Below the pieces are notes generated by a model. It was given only the letters and a program-made list of their open reading frames with translations, had not been told where the DNA came from and searched no databases. A program made the position numbers and the translations under genes. DNA of 64,000 nucleotides from Pseudazoarcus sp963975885 (GTDB lineage: Bacteria; Pseudomonadota; Gammaproteobacteria; Burkholderiales; Rhodocyclaceae), in assembly GCA_963975885.1 (NCBI GenBank), contig CAXBIS010000014.1, forward strand, positions 1 to 64,000, in the 5' to 3' direction. Below are positions 49,207-57,512 of this stretch, one piece after another (the stretch's first letter is position 1; every line of letters begins with the position of its first letter).

Positions 49207-49255
49207 CGACTCATAATCGCTTGGTCGCAGGTTCAAGTCCTGCACGGCCCACCAA
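49207..49255 (+). repeat. attR: 49-bp direct repeat
   Basis: This is an exact copy of the tRNA-Ile2 3' segment (anticodon arm through CCA plus one base). It is preceded by non-tRNA sequence, so it is a remnant and not a functional gene. The original chromosome resumes just after it. Confidence 0.93.
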
Positions 49256-49266
49256 CGTCCATGAAA

Positions 49267-49292
49267 AACGCCGACCCGAGGGTCGGCGTTTT
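49267..49292. terminator. Original tRNA terminator, displaced
   Basis: A perfect 10-bp stem (49267-49276 with 49281-49290) with CGAG loop is followed by TTTTAT on the plus strand. It probably ended the tRNA transcript before integration and now ends gloA from the other side. Confidence 0.8.
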
Positions 49293-49309
49293 ATCGTCAC
49301 ATGCACGAA

Positions 49310-49726
49310 TCAGCGCAGGCCCTGTCCCGCGCCAGCGTCGTCCTTGCGCTCGATCAGCTCGATCTTGTAGCCGTCCGGGTCGGTGATGAAGGCGATCACG
49401 GTCTTGCCGCCCTTGACCGGGCCAGGCTCGCGCGTGATGTTGCCGCCGGCCGCGCGGATGCGCTCACAGGCGGCGTGGATGTCGTCGACGCCCAGCGCGA
49501 TGTGGCCGTAGGCCGTACCCATGTCGTATTCGCTCTGGCCCCAGTTGTAGGTCAGCTCGATCTCGGCCTGACCGGGGTTGCCGCCGTCAAAGCCGACGAA
49601 GGCCAGCGAGTATTCGTACTCCGGGTTCTCCGAGCGGCGCAGCAGGTCCATGCCCAGGACCTGGGTGTAGAACTCGACCGAACGTTCGAGATCACCTACG
49701 CGCAGCATGGTGTGCAGCAATCGCAT
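49310..49726 (-). CDS. gloA: Lactoylglutathione lyase (glyoxalase I)
   Basis: GloA converts the hemithioacetal of methylglyoxal and glutathione to lactoylglutathione. The 138-aa protein has metal ligands in MRLLHTMLRV (His5), in the EIELTYNW and YGHIALGVDDI segments, and in DGYKIELIER near the C-terminus. The shape is that of the small Ni/Co-type bacterial enzyme. AAGGAG precedes the ATG at 49726. The gene ends 55 bp from attR, and its 3' neighbour is now the element. Confidence 0.95.
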   Translation of the reverse strand: MRLLHTMLRVGDLERSVEFYTQVLGMDLLRRSENPEYEYSLAFVGFDGGNPGQAEIELTYNWGQSEYDMGTAYGHIALGVDDIHAACERIRAAGGNITREPGPVKGGKTVIAFITDPDGYKIELIERKDDAGAGQGLR

Positions 49727-49740
49727 CGTCTTTCTCCTTG

Positions 49741-50508
49741 TCACATGTCTTCGGGCGCGAGCGTGTCGCGCGCATCGATCGCCGGCAGCGTGCGTGCCGC
49801 CTCGGCGAGCGCGCGGCGCGCCTCGCGCCAGTCCGGGTAGAGCGTCTCCACGATCTGCCAGAAACGCGGCGAATGGTTCATCTCCGCAAGGTGCGCCACC
49901 TCGTGCGCGACCACGTAGTCGGCCAGCGCCGGCGCCACATGGATCAGGCGCCAGTGCAGGCGGATGCCGGAACGGGTGCTGCAACTGCCCCAGCGCGTGC
50001 GCGCCGAGGTCAGTCTCAGCGGCACCGGCGCGTGCCCGAGCCGGGCGCAGTACGCAGCCAGGCGCGGCGCGAAGCGTTCTGCCGCGCGCGCCTTGAGCGC
50101 GCGCAGCAATGCCGCCCGTGTATCGACGCCATCACCGAGCCACAGTTCCTTGACGCCGTCCTCGCCGATCGACCAGCATGCGCGACGACGGCCGGGCACA
50201 ACGACCAGCCGTGCCGAGCGTCCTTCGAGCGGGAAAAGCGCACCGTCGACAACCTCGAAGGCGGCCGCGCTCGCGGCCGAGCGCATCTCGCCGAGCTTGC
50301 GTTCCAGCCAACCGTGGTTGGCCAGGAGGAAAGCTTCGATCTCGGCTTCCGGCAGGCGCTGCGGCGCAGACACCTGCACGCCGCGGTGGTCGACGCGCAA
50401 GGCCAGCGTGCGTCGCGCCGAGCGGCGCAATCGATAGTCCAGACGGTTTCCGGCCAGCTCCACGCTGGCCTGCTCGACGCTCGCTGGCGCACTCTTGCGC
50501 CTGCGCAT
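49741..50508 (-). CDS. YgjP-type M48/WLM metallopeptidase-like protein
   Basis: The 255-aa protein has the zinc motif in YVVAHEVAHLAEMNHSPRFW (HExxH with a downstream His) and the TRWGSCSTRSGIRLHW stretch that marks the YgjP/DUF45 family. Its N-terminus (LDYRLRRSARRTLALRVD) fits. YgjP proteins are SprT-like enzymes of unclear cell role. The ATG at 50508 lacks an SD. An in-frame TTG at 50523 overlaps the stop of the upstream gene (TTGA) and has AGGAG 5 nt before it, so the true protein may be five residues longer. Confidence 0.88.
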   Translation of the reverse strand: MRRRKSAPASVEQASVELAGNRLDYRLRRSARRTLALRVDHRGVQVSAPQRLPEAEIEAFLLANHGWLERKLGEMRSAASAAAFEVVDGALFPLEGRSARLVVVPGRRRACWSIGEDGVKELWLGDGVDTRAALLRALKARAAERFAPRLAAYCARLGHAPVPLRLTSARTRWGSCSTRSGIRLHWRLIHVAPALADYVVAHEVAHLAEMNHSPRFWQIVETLYPDWREARRALAEAARTLPAIDARDTLAPEDM

Positions 50509-50519
50509 GAGCCCGAAGA

Positions 50520-51269
50520 TCAAGTGCGCTCCTGCCACACGTAACCCACCGCGGCCACCCCGTCGCACATCGCCGCCATCGCGGCCGCGACACTGGTCGC
50601 CGGCCCCTTCACGCCGAGTTCGATGGAACGACACTGCGATTCGCTCGCGACCGTCGGCAGACTGAACACGGTGGTATCCGGGTAGTCGCGCATGAGGCGC
50701 TCCATCAGGTCGATGAGCGCGCTCTCGTAGGCATCGGGCACGACGATGGCGCGCTCGACGTAGTCCTCGGCGTGGTGCAGATGCGGATAAACGCTGTCGA
50801 GCACCCACTCGACCATGGGCCAGGCCATCACCGGAAAGCCTGGTACGAAGTAGTGCTCGCGGATGGCGAAGCCCGGGATGCCGTTGTACGGATTGGGCAC
50901 GATGTCGCATCCGGCCGGAAACACGCCCATCTGCAAGCGATGCTCGTTGATGTCGTCGCCGAAGCGAGCGCGGATGGCGGCTTCGGCGTCCGGGTGCAAC
51001 TCCAGCGGCAGATCGAGTGCAGCCGCCGCGCACTGACGCGTGCGGTCATCCGGCGTGGCGCCGATACCGCCGAACGAAAACACCACGTCGCCACTGGCAA
51101 AGCTCTCGCGCAGCACCGGCAGCAGACGCGCCGCGTGGTCGCCGACATAGCGCGCCCAGGCCAATTTCAGGCCCCGCGCACCGAGCAGTTCGATGAGCTT
51201 GACCAGATGACGGTCCTGACGTCGGCCGGAGAGAATCTCGTCGCCGATGATGATTGCACCGAAAGCCAT
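50520..51269 (-). CDS. CinA/MoaB-fold molybdopterin-binding-like protein
   Basis: The 249-aa protein has the MoCF-biosynthesis fold seen at the N-terminus of CinA: AFGAIIIGDEILSGRRQDRH, VVFSFGGIGATPDDRTRQ and NPYNGIPGFAI. It lacks the CinA C-terminal deamidase domain, so it is a stand-alone form. Such proteins may handle nicotinamide or pyrophosphate substrates or molybdopterin; the function is unknown. GGAGGA precedes the ATG at 51269. Confidence 0.82.
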   Translation of the reverse strand: MAFGAIIIGDEILSGRRQDRHLVKLIELLGARGLKLAWARYVGDHAARLLPVLRESFASGDVVFSFGGIGATPDDRTRQCAAAALDLPLELHPDAEAAIRARFGDDINEHRLQMGVFPAGCDIVPNPYNGIPGFAIREHYFVPGFPVMAWPMVEWVLDSVYPHLHHAEDYVERAIVVPDAYESALIDLMERLMRDYPDTTVFSLPTVASESQCRSIELGVKGPATSVAAAMAAMCDGVAAVGYVWQERT

Positions 51270-51281
51270 CTATCCTCCCGA

Positions 51282-52013
51282 TCAGGCTGCCGCGCCGACG
51301 CGTTCGCGGCGCAGGGACTGCAGCATGAAATGCACGAATACCAGCGCGCTGAAGGCCGGTGCGACGAGGTTGACGAATGGCACGTGCGCGAGCAGCGCGC
51401 AGGCGCCGCCCAGCAGCAGCATAGGCTCGCGCCGCGCACGCGGCAGCGTCGCGATCTCGTCGCGGTCGGCATGCTGCATCAGCGAGTCGTAGCCGAACGA
51501 GCGCGCGTTGAGCCAGGCGGTGAGCGCCAGCGACACCAGCAGACCGACTCCCGGAATCAACCACAGCGGCAAGCTGGCGACGAGGAGGAGGATGAACAGC
51601 ACGCTCGCCCACAGGGTGTTGGTGACGCTGCCCAGGTTGCTGCCACCGCGCCGCTCTTCCAGATCCGCGTATTCGTCGCGGGCGACACGCTCGATCATCA
51701 TCGGCAACGCGAAGATCGCCACCAACATCGCGGCCGTCAAATAGATCAGCGGCAGCATCGCCAGCACCAGCGCAACCTTGACCAGGATCAGCGCCGTACC
51801 GGCGGCGATTTCGGAACCCTGCACCCACTCACCCGCGAACGGCCAGCTCTCGATCCAGCCCATCGCGGCATCGACAAGCACCGACCACGAGAAGATCGCG
51901 CCTATGATCCACAGCAGCAGCGCGACGATCGCCGGCCAGATCATGTGCCACAGCATGCCCGGGGTACGCAGGCTGCCGATGGCGCGACCGAATGCGGTGA
52001 ACATCTCGCTCAT
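51282..52013 (-). CDS. EI24-domain (CysZ-like) inner-membrane protein
   Basis: The 243-aa protein has about six hydrophobic segments, starting MSEMFTAFGRAIGSLRTPG and including IWPAIVALLLWIIGAIFSW and LVLAMLPLIYLTAAMLVAIF. It fits the EI24/CysZ family (DUF540), whose E. coli member is a sulfate uptake channel, but sulfate transport is not shown here and the SulP gene is far away. The ATG at 52013 follows AGGGG; a GTG two codons earlier is possible. It starts 9 bp after ffh, so the two are one transcript. Confidence 0.82.
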   Translation of the reverse strand: MSEMFTAFGRAIGSLRTPGMLWHMIWPAIVALLLWIIGAIFSWSVLVDAAMGWIESWPFAGEWVQGSEIAAGTALILVKVALVLAMLPLIYLTAAMLVAIFALPMMIERVARDEYADLEERRGGSNLGSVTNTLWASVLFILLLVASLPLWLIPGVGLLVSLALTAWLNARSFGYDSLMQHADRDEIATLPRARREPMLLLGGACALLAHVPFVNLVAPAFSALVFVHFMLQSLRRERVGAAA

Positions 52014-52021
52014 GGCCACCC

Positions 52022-53380
52022 CTAGCGCATCATGCCCGGGAGCATGCCTTTCATGCCGCGCATCATCTTCTGCATGCCACCCTTGGAAAACTGCTTCATC
52101 ATCTTCTGCGTCTGCTCGAACTGCTTGAGCAGGCGGTTGACCTCTTGCACCGACACGCCGGCGCCGGCAGCGATGCGGCGCTTGCGGCTGGCCTTGAGAA
52201 TCTCCGGCTTGGCGCGCTCGGCCGGCGTCATCGAATTGATGATGCCCTCGATGCGCCCGATCGACTTCTCCTGAGCACCCCCTTGCAACTGCCCGGCAGC
52301 CGCAGCGAACTGCGCGGGCATTTTCTCGAGCATCGAGGACAGACCGCCCATCTTGCGCATCTGCCCGATCTGCGCCTTGAAGTCTTCGAGGTCGAAGCCC
52401 TTGCCGGTCTTGAGCTTCTGCGCGAGCGCGCGCGCCTCGCCCTCGTCGACGCCCCGGCGCGCGTCCTCGACCAGGCCCATGATGTCGCCCATGCCGAGGA
52501 TGCGGCTGGCCATGCGCTGCGGGTGAAACTCCTCGAGCCCGGTGAGCTTCTCGCCGACACCGGCGAACTTGAGCGGCTTGCCGGTGACGTGGCGCACCGA
52601 CAGCGCCGCGCCGCCTCGCGAATCACCGTCGAGCTTGGTGAGCACGACGCCGGTCAGCGGCAGGGCCTCATTGAAGGCACGCGCGGTATTCACCGCGTCC
52701 TGACCGAGCATGGCGTCGACCACGAACAGCGTCTCGACCGGCTCGACCGCCGCGTGCAGGGCCTGGATCTCGGCCATCATGGCTTCGTCGATCGCCAGCC
52801 GGCCGGCGGTGTCGAGCAGCAACACGTCGTGATAGTGACGGCGTGCGTAATCGAGCGCGGCGCGTGCGATGTCCACCGGCTTTTGCTCGGGTGAGGACGG
52901 GAAGAAGTCAATGCCGGCCTGTTCGGCAACGGTCTTGAGCTGCTCGATCGCCGCCGGTCGATAGACGTCGGCCGAGACCGCCAGCACCTTTTTCTTCATG
53001 CGCTCGGTGAGCAGCTTGCCGAGTTTGCCCGTGGTGGTGGTCTTGCCCGCGCCCTGCAGGCCGGCCATCAGGATCACGGCCGGCGGACGCGTGGCCAGGT
53101 CCAGCCCGGCATGCTCGCCGCCCATCAACGCGGTCAACTCGTCGTGCACGACGCCGACCAGTGCCTGCCCCGGAGTGAGCGACCCGACAACTTCCTGGCC
53201 GACGGCTTTCTCGCGCACTCGCGCGATGAATTCCTTTACCACGGGCAGCGATACGTCGGCCTCGAGCAGGGCCATGCGAACTTCGCGCAAGGCCTCCTGA
53301 ATATTGTCTTCGGTCAGACGGGCCTGGCCGCGCAAGGTCTTGACGACGCGCGTCAGGCGGGTAGTGAGGTTATCCAGCAT
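52022..53380 (-). CDS. ffh: Signal recognition particle protein Ffh
   Basis: Ffh binds signal sequences of inner-membrane proteins and, with 4.5S RNA and FtsY, delivers ribosomes to the translocon. The protein is 452 aa with an N domain, the GTPase G domain (GLQGAGKTTTTGKLGK, LLLDTAGRLAIDE, TKLDGDSRGGAAL) and the Met-rich M domain at the end (QKMMKQFSKGGMQKMM). The stop is TAG. The ATG at 53380 (MLDNLTTRLTRVVK) is the family start; the longer reading from 53470 is not. It is divergent from ypjD, the common arrangement. Confidence 0.96.
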   Translation of the reverse strand: MLDNLTTRLTRVVKTLRGQARLTEDNIQEALREVRMALLEADVSLPVVKEFIARVREKAVGQEVVGSLTPGQALVGVVHDELTALMGGEHAGLDLATRPPAVILMAGLQGAGKTTTTGKLGKLLTERMKKKVLAVSADVYRPAAIEQLKTVAEQAGIDFFPSSPEQKPVDIARAALDYARRHYHDVLLLDTAGRLAIDEAMMAEIQALHAAVEPVETLFVVDAMLGQDAVNTARAFNEALPLTGVVLTKLDGDSRGGAALSVRHVTGKPLKFAGVGEKLTGLEEFHPQRMASRILGMGDIMGLVEDARRGVDEGEARALAQKLKTGKGFDLEDFKAQIGQMRKMGGLSSMLEKMPAQFAAAAGQLQGGAQEKSIGRIEGIINSMTPAERAKPEILKASRKRRIAAGAGVSVQEVNRLLKQFEQTQKMMKQFSKGGMQKMMRGMKGMLPGMMR

Positions 53381-53489
53381 GGAATCGGTACTCCGCGAGG
53401 GGCGGGCCGTGCGCGATCCGGACGGGCGCGCCCGGCGCGGGCGCCAAAGTCCGCCGACCGTCAGCGCCATGGAGTAAACTCGGCCCGAA

Positions 53490-54308
53490 ATGGATCATAT
53501 TCTACTGCATCTCGTCGCCGCCTCGATCTACGCTGGCCTCGCGCTCTGGCTGCGTCGCGGCGGCACGACCGGCACCGCTCCGCGCCCGATCTCGCTGCCT
53601 GAGCAGGGGATACTGCTGATCGCGCTCGCCGCTCACGGGCTGGCCCTGCATTCGGCAATGTTCGCCGACGGCACGATGAGTTTCGGCTTCGGCCCGGCAA
53701 TCTCGATGATGGTGTGGCTGGCGATCTGCTTCTACTGGATCGAAACGTTTTACGCTGCGCTGCACGGCCTGCATGCGCTGGCCCTGCCAGCCGGCGTCGT
53801 CGCGGTGCTGGTGTCGCTGGCCCTGCCCGGCCAGCAAATGCTGGCCAATGCCGATTCGTCGGCGTTTCGAGCCCACTTCATCATCGCGATGCTCGCCTAC
53901 AGCCTGTTTACGCTGGCTGCGCTGCACGCGCTGCTGATGGCCGTGGCCGAGCGCCAACTGCACAGCGGGCGCATCTCGCGCAGCATTGCCGCCCTGCCAC
54001 CGTTGATGACGATGGAGACGCTGCTGTTTCGGCTCATCGGCATCGCCTTCGTGCTGCTGACGCTTACGCTGGCTTCGGGGGTGCTGTTCTCCGAAGAACT
54101 TTTCGGCCAGCCCTTCCGCGTGGATCACAAGACGGTCTTCGCCTTCATTTCGTGGCTGCTCTTCGCCGTATTGCTGATCGGACGGCGCGCCCGCGGCTGG
54201 CGCGGACGCGTCGCCCTGCGCTGGACGCTGGCCGGCTTCATCGCGCTGGTGCTGGCCTACCTGGGCAGCCGTTTCGTGCTGGAAGTACTGCTCGCACGGG
54301 GCGGCTGA
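53490..54308 (+). CDS. ypjD: YpjD-type inner-membrane protein (CcsA-like)
   Basis: The 272-aa protein has about eight hydrophobic segments and the CcsA/cytochrome c assembly fold (SFGFGPAISMMVWLAICFYW, MLAYSLFTLAALHALL, the VDHKTVFAFISWLLF end). In E. coli YpjD lies beside ffh and corB and is linked to magnesium-protection by CorB; heme handling is not established. Here too it is next to ffh and to the CNNM gene, so I call it YpjD and not a cytochrome assembly factor. The ATG at 53490 is 109 bp from the divergent ffh start. Confidence 0.85.
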   Translation: MDHILLHLVAASIYAGLALWLRRGGTTGTAPRPISLPEQGILLIALAAHGLALHSAMFADGTMSFGFGPAISMMVWLAICFYWIETFYAALHGLHALALPAGVVAVLVSLALPGQQMLANADSSAFRAHFIIAMLAYSLFTLAALHALLMAVAERQLHSGRISRSIAALPPLMTMETLLFRLIGIAFVLLTLTLASGVLFSEELFGQPFRVDHKTVFAFISWLLFAVLLIGRRARGWRGRVALRWTLAGFIALVLAYLGSRFVLEVLLARGG

Positions 54309-54383
54309 GCCGCGGCGCGTTGACAGCGCTGCGCCCGCCCCCCAATACTGAACACGCTCAACACACCCGGATCTCTTCCCCCC

Positions 54384-55679
54384 GTGCAAGACCTCTCCAT
54401 CGGCGCCCAATTTGCGGCGCTGGCATTTCTGCTCGTACTCTCCGCCATGTCGTCGATGACCGAAACGGTCATGATGGCCTCCAATCGCTATCGACTGCGC
54501 TCGCTTGCCAGCGCCGGACATCGCGGCGCGCAGCGGGCCATCGATCTGCTCTCTCGCACCGACCGGCTGCTCGGCGTGATCCTGCTCTTCAACAATCTGG
54601 TCAACGTCGCCGCCGCGACGCTCGCCAGCGTGATCACCATCCATCTGTTCGGCGAGGAAAGCTGGGCGCTGGCTGCTGGCACGGTGTTGCTGACCTTCTT
54701 CATCCTGGTGTTCTCGGAGATCACGCCCAAGGTCATCGGCGCGCATTACGCGGACAGGCTCGCCCTGTTCGTCAGCTATCCGCTGACCTTCCTGCTGCGC
54801 GTGTCCTACCCGGCCGTGTGGTTCGTCAACCTGTTCGTTTCAGCCATCCTCAAGCTGCTGCGTCTGGAATTGCACGGCGAGAGCAAGCCCAGCAGTCTGT
54901 CGATCGAGGAATTGCGCTCGATGGTGCTCGAGTCGGGCCAGTACATCCCTCAGAAGAACCGCGACATGCTGCTCAATCTGTTCGACCTGGAGCACATCAC
55001 GGTCGAGGATGTGATGATCCCGCGCGGCATGATCGAGGGCATCGATCTGCGCCAGCCCGCTGACGAGATACGCAAGCAGGTCGCGACGAGTTACCACACG
55101 CGGCTGCCAGTCCTGGAAGGCGACAACGAGCGCGTCGTCGGCGTGCTGCACCTGCGTCGCGTCGCCTCGCGCGCGCTTGAATCGGGCTTTACGGTAGAGG
55201 ACATCCGCGACATGGTCGCCAAACCCTATTTCATCCCGGCCGACACCCACGTCTACACGCAACTGCAGTTCTTCCAGGAAAACCGCCAGCGCATGGCGCT
55301 GGTGGTCGACGAGTACGGCGAACTGATGGGTCTGGTGACCGTCGATGACATCATCGAGGAGATCATCGGCAAGTTCACGACCAGCCAGCCCGAGGCGCAC
55401 GCCAAGCTGGACTGGAATGCGGACGGATCGGCGCTGGTCGATGGTGGTCAGAACCTGCGCGAGCTCAATCGTCGCCTTGGGCTGGACTTTTCGCTGGACG
55501 GCCCGAAGACGCTCAACGGCCTGATCCTCGAACACCTCGAAGACATTCCCGAGGCGGACCTGTCGGTGCGCATCGACGGCATCGCGATCGAGGTCGTTCA
55601 AGCCGAAGACAAGATGGTGCGACTGGCCCGCATTTTTCGCCCTGAAGCATCCGCCGAGTCGTCCGGCATCGACGGCTGA
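54384..55679 (+). CDS. corB: CNNM-family Mg2+/Co2+ transporter CorB
   Basis: The 431-aa protein has an N-terminal CNNM (DUF21) membrane domain (about 5-180, with VILLFNNLVNVAAATLAS and FSEITPKVIGAHYAD), two CBS domains (about 200-335, with VDEYGELMGLVTVDDIIEEI) and a CorC/HlyC C-terminal domain (about 345-425). CBS domains bind nucleotides and gate transport in this family. It starts at GTG at 54384, the only start fitting the family. Pairing with ypjD matches the E. coli arrangement. Confidence 0.92.
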   Translation: MQDLSIGAQFAALAFLLVLSAMSSMTETVMMASNRYRLRSLASAGHRGAQRAIDLLSRTDRLLGVILLFNNLVNVAAATLASVITIHLFGEESWALAAGTVLLTFFILVFSEITPKVIGAHYADRLALFVSYPLTFLLRVSYPAVWFVNLFVSAILKLLRLELHGESKPSSLSIEELRSMVLESGQYIPQKNRDMLLNLFDLEHITVEDVMIPRGMIEGIDLRQPADEIRKQVATSYHTRLPVLEGDNERVVGVLHLRRVASRALESGFTVEDIRDMVAKPYFIPADTHVYTQLQFFQENRQRMALVVDEYGELMGLVTVDDIIEEIIGKFTTSQPEAHAKLDWNADGSALVDGGQNLRELNRRLGLDFSLDGPKTLNGLILEHLEDIPEADLSVRIDGIAIEVVQAEDKMVRLARIFRPEASAESSGIDG

Positions 55680-55779
55680 GAGCGGCTCTGAGACGGTCAT
55701 CCAATCGGGATAGTGGGGCGGGGCTTTACAATGCCGCAGGCGGCGGGCAAGATCAGACGTCCGCACAGTCCGAGCATTC

Positions 55780-57495
55780 ATGGCAGCCAACCCCCAGACT
55801 CCTCTCAGTGGCCTCGCGCGCGCACTGATCCAGCAGGGTCGGGTGACCGAGGCCGATGCCATTGCCTGCACCGAGGCGGCCGGCAACACGCCCAACGGCT
55901 TCATCGTGGAGCTGGACCGGCGCGCCATCCTCAAGAGCCTCGACATCGCCCGCTTTGCCGCCGACACCTTCGGCTGTCCGCTGCTCGACGTTGCGGCGCT
56001 CGACGCCACCGCCACGCCCAAGGACGCGGTTGACCGCAAGCTGCTCGCCAAACACCAGGTCGTGCCGCTGGCCAAGCGCCAGAACCGGCTGGTGATCGCA
56101 GCGGCCGACCCGTCGAACATGCGCGCACTCGACGAAATCCGCTTCCAGAGCGGAATGCAGGTCGAGGTTGTGGTCGCCGAAGCGGCCAAGCTGGCCAAGA
56201 TCGTCGAGAAACTCGCCGAATCGGCCGAGGAGACCCTGCGCGAACTGACTGGCGAGGGCATCGAACTCGACCTGCTCGAGAGCGTCGGGACAGGCGAATC
56301 GCCCTCGGATGAAGCCAACCAGGAGGTCGACGACGCTCCGGTCGTTCGCTACATCCAGAAAATCCTGATCGACGCGATCAACGAGGGGGCCTCCGACATC
56401 CACTTCGAGCCCTACGAAAAAAACTACCGCATCCGCGTGCGCACCGACGGTGTACTGCGCGAGGTCGCCCAGCCGCCGCTGGTTCTCAAGGAAAAGATCG
56501 CCGCGCGCATCAAGGTGATCTCGCGGCTCGACATCTCGGAAAAACGCCTGCCCCAGGACGGGCGCATGAAGCTGGTGCTGTCGAAGAACAAGGCCATCGA
56601 CTTCCGTGTCTCGTCGCTGCCGACGCTTCATGGCGAGAAGATCGTGATGCGTATCCTGGACTCGGCTTCGGCGCTGCTCGGCATCGACGCGCTGGGCTAC
56701 GATCCGGACCAGAAGAAGGCGCTACTCGACGCGATCAAGCGGCCCTACGGCATGATCCTCGTGACCGGCCCTACCGGTTCGGGCAAGACGGTATCGCTCT
56801 ACACCTGCCTGAACATCCTCAACACGGCGGGCACCAACATTTCCACCGCCGAGGATCCGGCCGAAATCAACATCTCGGGCATCAACCAGGTCAATATCCA
56901 CGAGAAGGCCGGGCTGACCTTCGCCGCCGCGCTGCGCGCCTTTCTGCGCCAGGATCCGGACATCATCATGGTCGGCGAGATCCGTGAACTCGAAACCGCC
57001 GAAATTGCGATCAAGGCCGCGCAGACCGGCCACCTGATGCTGTCCACACTGCACACCAACGATGCACCGTCGACGCTCGAGCGTCTGCGCAATATGGGGG
57101 TGGCACCGTTCAACATCGCCTCGTCGGTGGTCCTGATCTCGGCGCAGCGGCTGGCACGCCGGCTGTGCTCGTGCAAGAAGCCCGTGGATATCCCGGTCGA
57201 AGCCTTGCTGCAGGCAGGCTTTCCGGCCGAGGACATCGACGGCAGCTGGCAACCCCAGGGCCCGGTCGGCTGCGAGCGCTGCAACGGGTCGGGCTACCGC
57301 GGGCGCGTCGGCATCTACCAGGTGATGCCGGTCTCCGACGAGATGGCGCGCATGATCATGACCAACTGCAGCTCGATCGACATCGCCGACCAGGCACGCA
57401 ACGAAGGCGTACGCGACCTGCGCGCCTCGGGCCTGCTCAAGGTCAAGCAGGGCATCACCTCGCTCGAGGAAGTGCTCGCGAACACCAACGACTGA
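55780..57495 (+). CDS. pilB: Type IV pilus assembly ATPase PilB
   Basis: PilB drives pilus extension at the inner membrane. The protein is 571 aa. An N-terminal MshE-like domain (about 1-170) precedes the N2 domain and the ATPase core: Walker A VTGPTGSGKTVSLYTC, the Asp box QDPDIIMVGEIRELETAEIA, the His box GHLMLSTLHTNDAPSTLERL and Cys pairs CSCKKP and CERCNGSGYRGRVG for zinc. MshE-type domains in PilB relatives can bind cyclic di-GMP, which would link it to the cyclases here, but I have not confirmed the binding motif. TACAAT at 55727-55732 is a weak promoter candidate. Confidence 0.96.
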   Translation: MAANPQTPLSGLARALIQQGRVTEADAIACTEAAGNTPNGFIVELDRRAILKSLDIARFAADTFGCPLLDVAALDATATPKDAVDRKLLAKHQVVPLAKRQNRLVIAAADPSNMRALDEIRFQSGMQVEVVVAEAAKLAKIVEKLAESAEETLRELTGEGIELDLLESVGTGESPSDEANQEVDDAPVVRYIQKILIDAINEGASDIHFEPYEKNYRIRVRTDGVLREVAQPPLVLKEKIAARIKVISRLDISEKRLPQDGRMKLVLSKNKAIDFRVSSLPTLHGEKIVMRILDSASALLGIDALGYDPDQKKALLDAIKRPYGMILVTGPTGSGKTVSLYTCLNILNTAGTNISTAEDPAEINISGINQVNIHEKAGLTFAAALRAFLRQDPDIIMVGEIRELETAEIAIKAAQTGHLMLSTLHTNDAPSTLERLRNMGVAPFNIASSVVLISAQRLARRLCSCKKPVDIPVEALLQAGFPAEDIDGSWQPQGPVGCERCNGSGYRGRVGIYQVMPVSDEMARMIMTNCSSIDIADQARNEGVRDLRASGLLKVKQGITSLEEVLANTND

Positions 57496-57512
57496 ACGGA
57501 CAGCCCGACTCC

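Larger units (their letters stand above)
44388..49255. mobile_element. Compact tRNA-integrated element of about 4.8 kb
   Basis: Exact 49-bp repeats flank a block whose repeat-to-repeat distance is 4819 bp. All eight genes lie on the minus strand: integrase, a 227-aa unknown, an AlpA-like HTH, an HTH protein, a YdaU/DUF1376-like protein and three unknowns, ending in a strong terminator just inside attL. The integrase sits next to attR, not next to the tRNA. No capsid, portal, large terminase, relaxase or conjugation gene is present. The content fits a minimal phage satellite or similar integrative element; mobility is inferred. Confidence 0.9.

Noticed and set aside
49207..49254. A second tRNA gene at the right att site
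   Set aside because: Only the 3' part from the anticodon arm onwards is present; the acceptor 5' strand and D-arm are missing.
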